Of a stretch of DNA of 64,000 nucleotides, positions 60,501-64,000 are shown in pieces. This stretch comes from Sporobacter sp963675425 (lineage in GTDB: Bacteria > Bacillota > Clostridia > Oscillospirales > Oscillospiraceae): contig OY776214.1 in the NCBI GenBank assembly GCA_963675425.1, forward strand, positions 3,782,001 to 3,846,000, written 5' to 3'. The notes under the pieces were generated by a model. The model had not been told where the DNA came from. It was given only the letters and a program-made list of their open reading frames with translations, and searched no databases. Every line of letters begins with the position of its first letter. The first letter of the stretch is position 1. A program made the position numbers and the translations under genes.

Positions 60501-61193
60501 ATGAGTCACGAAGAAACCGTCCAAAGCGTCTACGGCGGCGCGCCCGACGCTGGCGTCGCTTTCACGCACGAATCGGCTTCGGCGCTTTCTACCAAGGCCA
60601 TCAATGCCATGCCCGCGACCCTCAGCGAATTTCGCTGTCCGACGTGTTCGGCCATTTTCACGACCTTTGAAGGACTAAGCAGCCACTGCGCCTTAGAGCA
60701 CCCGGATTGCGTGCTGCCCGAGGTCGTGAACCTGCACATTAACGACCGGGACTGCCAGGTGCTCGTCGAGCCGCACTGGACACTCCACCGCGCGCTCCAG
60801 TACCGGCTTGGCCTTACAGGCACCAAGCAAATGTGCGACCGCGGCGTGTGCGGCTCGTGCACGGTTATTATGGACGGCCGCGCCGTTCTGGCCTGCACGA
60901 CGCTTGTCCTGGAATGCGAGGGCAAATCGATTATGACGATTGAGGGCATCGCGTCCGAGCCCAAATGGAAACCGCTCATCGACGCCTACTGCCGGTGGGA
61001 TGCCATGCAGTGCGGCTACTGCACGCCGGGCTTTCTCGTTACGGCCAAGGCGCTGCTGGATAAAAACCCGAACCCGTCCGAGGATGAGATCCGCGAAGCG
61101 CTCTCGGGCAATATCTGTATCTGCGGAACATACCCGCGCCACTCCACGGCTATACTGGAAGCGGCGATGAAAATGTCAAAGGAAGAGGTGTAA
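60501..61193 (+). CDS. 2Fe-2S subunit of a xanthine-dehydrogenase-type enzyme, with N-terminal zinc finger
   Basis: This 230-residue protein has two parts. Residues 75-230 are the electron-transfer subunit with plant-type [2Fe-2S] CDRGVCGSC...C and the second cluster CGYCTPG...C-x-C. Residues 1-74 are extra: they hold C46-x2-C49-x12-H62-x4-H67, the spacing of a classical C2H2 zinc finger (CPTC ... HCALEH). ATG 60501 follows AAGGAGGA; a longer frame from 60237 lacks support. The fusion is unusual for this family. It is followed four bases later by the large subunit. Confidence 0.85.
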   Translation: MSHEETVQSVYGGAPDAGVAFTHESASALSTKAINAMPATLSEFRCPTCSAIFTTFEGLSSHCALEHPDCVLPEVVNLHINDRDCQVLVEPHWTLHRALQYRLGLTGTKQMCDRGVCGSCTVIMDGRAVLACTTLVLECEGKSIMTIEGIASEPKWKPLIDAYCRWDAMQCGYCTPGFLVTAKALLDKNPNPSEDEIREALSGNICICGTYPRHSTAILEAAMKMSKEEV

Positions 61194-61196
61194 TCT

Positions 61197-63560
61197 ATGC
61201 CAGATATTGCCGGAACAAACGGACAAAGAGAGGCGTTCCGGGTCGTCGGGAAGCGCAATCTTCCCGGCAAGCTGTCGTATGCCCTCGCGACGGGCGTCGC
61301 GAAGTTTGGCATCGACTATGTCGTCCCGGACATGCTCCACGCTAAATTCCTTAAAAGCCCTTATGCCAACGCAAAGGTTTTAAGCGTGGATACCAAAAAA
61401 GCTTTAGCCATTCCCGGTGTCGTAGACATCGTCACCTGGGAGGACGAGGAAATCAAGAACTTTAAGAGCTATGCCGAGCACTGGGGCCATCCGCGCCCTT
61501 GGCTTGATAATATTGCCGATCAGGAGGGTACGGAGGTCGCCGTTATCGTGGTGGCCGAAAGCGAGGAGCTCTGCGACGAGGCGCTGAACGCTCTTGAGAT
61601 CGAATGGGAGGTCCTCCCGCACGTTGTCAACATTCTGAAAGGCCGTGAAGACGACGCGTATGTCATCCGTCCGTGGATCACGGAAGCGCCTACCTTCGGC
61701 CCGCCGGGCCGCGGCGGTGTCTCAAACCCGCCTAAAAAAGGCAACGTGTCTTATTCCAATACTGTACAGGGCAATATTGAAGAAGGCTACAAACAGGCCG
61801 ACCATGTCATCGAGTACGATTTGTATCTGCCGCCCTTCGCCGCGCATATGCCCAATCCCTCCGGCTCTGTTGCCTGGTGGTCGGACGATTTTTATCACGG
61901 CGAGGGTAAGACACTTCATATCGAGGGCGCCGTCCGCGAGCGGTACGCCATTAGCGCGATGTACAACATGCCTTTGGAAAAAACGGTCCAGGAGGGCCTT
62001 TTCATGGGCGGCAAATACTGTGACTGGGGCCTTCGCAAATCCCAGGAGATCACGCCGCTTCTCGCCCGCCGTGTCGGCCGGCCTGTTCGATGCATGAACA
62101 CGCGCGCCGAAACGTTTGACTTTATCATGAACGAGCGCTATATACACATGAAGGTCGGTTACACGGATGAGGGGCTCGTCACCGTTGTTGACGACTATTC
62201 CATCGCCGACGCCGGCATCTGGGGCAGCTCGGCCTTCGGCCATGTGGGCGACCTTATACAGGGCCCGTACAAAACGCTCAAATGCCAGAACATCCGTCAG
62301 CAAATGGAGATCGTTGATTCCAACCGCGGCATGATGTACGTCAGCGGCCAGCACTGCCCGTTTAACTGGGATTCCGGCACCATGGCGATTTACCTGATCG
62401 CCGAGGCGCTGGGGAAAGATCCCATTGAGGTCGCGCGGCTGAACCTGCATGGCCCGACGTCCCAGTCTGACTCCAATCCCGTGCCCAGCTTTGAGCGCTG
62501 TATCGAGGCCGGCAAAAAGCTGATGGACTGGAACTGGCATCCCGCCGGGACAAAAACGCTTCCCGACGGACGCCTGCACGGCATGAGCTTCCGGTATCAA
62601 ATGTGCCCGCGCCACTCGGGAGCCAAATATAACGCCAAGCTGGAGCTTCGCGACGGTGTGGTTCACATGCCGACGCAGGGACCACTGTTCGGCGTGTTCG
62701 CTGTTGAGTGCAACGCCATGGTCGCGGCCGAGGAGCTTGGCCTCGAGTATGACGATATCAGCATTGATTTTGACTACCGCGAAAAATTTACGCCTGTCGG
62801 CGGCGGCTCGGACGGCACGACGGCGTCCGCGTGGGTTATGAAAGAATGCGCGAATATTCTCAAACAGCGCATTTTAGAAGCCGCCATTGATTACGCGGAT
62901 AACCCGCCCCCTCCGGGCGGCTTCGGCCCGCCTCCCCCTCCACCCGGCCCGTTCAAGGGCTTAAAACCCGAAGAGCTGGATCTCGTTGACGGCCATGTCG
63001 TCGTCAAAACCAACCCGGATAAAAAAGCGCCGCTGAAAGAATGCGTGCCGCAAAACCTGTTCGCCACGTATTCCGGCAGGCCTCCCCTGTCCGTGTGGTC
63101 AACCGGTGAAATGGGCAAGATCCTTGACACCATGAACACGGCCTTCTGTGAAGTGGCCGTTGATACGGAAACGGGCGAGGTGGAAATCCTTCGCTTCGGC
63201 GTCGTCGCCGATCCCGGCAAGGTCATGCGCCCGATTTCGCTGGAAAGCCAGATTGATCAGGTTATGTACTTCAGCCAGGGCTGCCAGCTTCTGGAGGACT
63301 TTATTTATGACGAGCGCACCGGTGTGCGGCTCAACACAAATATGATTGAATATAAAAAACCGACGATGCTTGACGTGCCACCGGTCCAGAGCGAATTTCT
63401 CGAGACGCGCGCCGGCAACGCCGCATATGGCGCCAACGGCATCAGCCACTCGCTGGCCAACACGCATCTTGTCATCATCGCCATCCACAACGCCACCGGC
63501 GTCTGGGTAGACCCGCCGGCCACGCCCGACAAGGTGCTTAAAGCCCTTGGGAAGGCGTAA
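61197..63560 (+). CDS. Molybdopterin-binding large subunit of a xanthine-dehydrogenase-type enzyme
   Basis: A 787-residue molybdenum hydroxylase subunit. It has the N-terminal domain (LHAKFLKSPYANAKVLSVDT near residue 42) and the cofactor-binding domains with YTDEGLVTVVDDY, GGGSDGTTASA and VGGGS-type loops. A proline/glycine-rich insertion (PPPPGGFGPPPPPPGPF, about residues 567-590) interrupts the normal fold. Family members hydroxylate aromatic N-heterocycles, purines or aromatic acids, or act as 4-hydroxybenzoyl-CoA reductases. The substrate is unclear. Confidence 0.9.
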   Translation: MPDIAGTNGQREAFRVVGKRNLPGKLSYALATGVAKFGIDYVVPDMLHAKFLKSPYANAKVLSVDTKKALAIPGVVDIVTWEDEEIKNFKSYAEHWGHPRPWLDNIADQEGTEVAVIVVAESEELCDEALNALEIEWEVLPHVVNILKGREDDAYVIRPWITEAPTFGPPGRGGVSNPPKKGNVSYSNTVQGNIEEGYKQADHVIEYDLYLPPFAAHMPNPSGSVAWWSDDFYHGEGKTLHIEGAVRERYAISAMYNMPLEKTVQEGLFMGGKYCDWGLRKSQEITPLLARRVGRPVRCMNTRAETFDFIMNERYIHMKVGYTDEGLVTVVDDYSIADAGIWGSSAFGHVGDLIQGPYKTLKCQNIRQQMEIVDSNRGMMYVSGQHCPFNWDSGTMAIYLIAEALGKDPIEVARLNLHGPTSQSDSNPVPSFERCIEAGKKLMDWNWHPAGTKTLPDGRLHGMSFRYQMCPRHSGAKYNAKLELRDGVVHMPTQGPLFGVFAVECNAMVAAEELGLEYDDISIDFDYREKFTPVGGGSDGTTASAWVMKECANILKQRILEAAIDYADNPPPPGGFGPPPPPPGPFKGLKPEELDLVDGHVVVKTNPDKKAPLKECVPQNLFATYSGRPPLSVWSTGEMGKILDTMNTAFCEVAVDTETGEVEILRFGVVADPGKVMRPISLESQIDQVMYFSQGCQLLEDFIYDERTGVRLNTNMIEYKKPTMLDVPPVQSEFLETRAGNAAYGANGISHSLANTHLVIIAIHNATGVWVDPPATPDKVLKALGKA

Positions 63561-63570
63561 GGAGGTAAAA

Positions 63571-64000
63571 ATGAAACCATTTAAACATAAAAACGCTTCA
63601 AGCGTTGCGGACGTCTCCGCCGCTCTGGCCGGTGGGAATAACAGCCTTATCGCCGGCGGTACCGACCTGCTCGGCACGCTCAAGGACAACGTCCTGCCCG
63701 GCTATCCCGAGACGGTCGTCAATCTTAAATCCGTCCCCGGCCTTGAGTATGTCAAGGAGGACGGCGACACGCTCAAAATCGGTGCAATGACGCGTCTTAG
63801 TGATATCGCCGCCGACCCTGTTATTCAGGAAAAATACACGGCGCTCGCTCAGGCGGCCAAAAGCGCCGCCACGCCGAATATTCGCAACATGGCGTCCATC
63901 TCCGGCAACATCGCTCAGCTCAACCGCTGCTGGTACTTCCGCAAGCCGGATAACCGCTTCGACTGTATGAGAAAGGGCGGCAAGGAGTGCTTTGCCATTC
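63571..64000 (+). CDS. FAD-binding middle subunit of a xanthine-dehydrogenase-type enzyme (3' end outside window)
   Basis: The first 143 residues are visible. The FAD site is in LIAGGTDLLGTLKDN (residues 27-41) and ATPNIRNMASISGNIAQ follows near residue 105. Next comes a cysteine-rich stretch, NRCWYFRKPDNRFDCMRKGG then KECFA, where three cysteines could hold an additional [4Fe-4S] cluster. Such an insertion is typical of the 4-hydroxybenzoyl-CoA reductase beta subunit type. ATG 63571 follows AAGGAGG. Its 3' end is beyond the window. Confidence 0.85.
   Translation, partial: MKPFKHKNASSVADVSAALAGGNNSLIAGGTDLLGTLKDNVLPGYPETVVNLKSVPGLEYVKEDGDTLKIGAMTRLSDIAADPVIQEKYTALAQAAKSAATPNIRNMASISGNIAQLNRCWYFRKPDNRFDCMRKGGKECFAI

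Overview
The window looks like a chromosome segment of a low-to-mid GC Gram-positive anaerobe of the class Clostridia, probably Oscillospiraceae-like. The signs are an RNase J, a CIRCE-controlled groES-groEL operon, an SLH-domain surface protein, a TRAP transporter, ECF sigma and anti-sigma pairs, TTG/GTG starts behind strong Shine-Dalgarno sequences, and remnants of Clostridia-type conjugative elements. The lineage is inferred from gene content; no species can be named.

Layout. 1-6.8 kb is mostly housekeeping: two tandem small membrane proteins, RNase J, an ArsC/Spx-like protein, a methyltransferase, a coiled-coil protein, a GNAT-YoaP protein and a MarR regulator. 6.8-29.3 kb is accessory DNA. 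It holds decayed RecG-like, WYL, primase, sigma and helicase/methylase fragments, palindromic repeats, a MerR regulator, a GNAT-nucleotidyltransferase fusion, a very large SLH surface protein, and an integrase facing tRNA-Ser(CGA). 29.7-45.9 kb is core: Smr, DHFR and thymidylate synthase, a DUF362 ferredoxin, a THUMP rRNA methyltransferase, a lipid kinase, groESL, an ECF sigma/anti-sigma pair, a degenerate penicillin-binding protein, a ComEA-like protein, a two-component system and a MetY-type enzyme, then tRNA-Gln(CUG). 46.7-64 kb is a catabolic island: a TRAP transporter, a lone binding protein, a minus-strand operon (UroD-like, FAD oxidoreductase, two-subunit aconitase X, Zn-alcohol dehydrogenase, SDR), a LysR regulator with a perfect palindrome in its intergenic region, a flavodoxin, and a three-subunit xanthine-dehydrogenase-type molybdoenzyme that runs off the end.

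The most interesting locus is at 8.2-13.4 kb. Two WYL-domain regulators are divergent from rtcB (RNA ligase), which is followed by a structured non-coding region and then a slipin/SPFH protein. The non-coding region contains a complete tRNA cloverleaf in circularly permuted order: anticodon 3' strand, 5-nt variable loop, T arm, acceptor 3' strand, UCCG tetraloop, acceptor 5' strand, U8-A9, D arm, anticodon 5' strand. The acceptor end is sealed and the chain is open at the anticodon end, like a tRNA cut in its anticodon loop, which is the lesion RtcB repairs. It is either a YrlA-type bacterial Y RNA or a new RtcB-associated tRNA mimic. No Ro60/Rsr gene lies in the window.

Several other entries are unusual: a D,D-carboxypeptidase homologue that lacks all three catalytic motifs, a 2Fe-2S molybdoenzyme subunit carrying an N-terminal C2H2 zinc finger, an extended CIRCE palindrome, and dispersed hairpin repeats.
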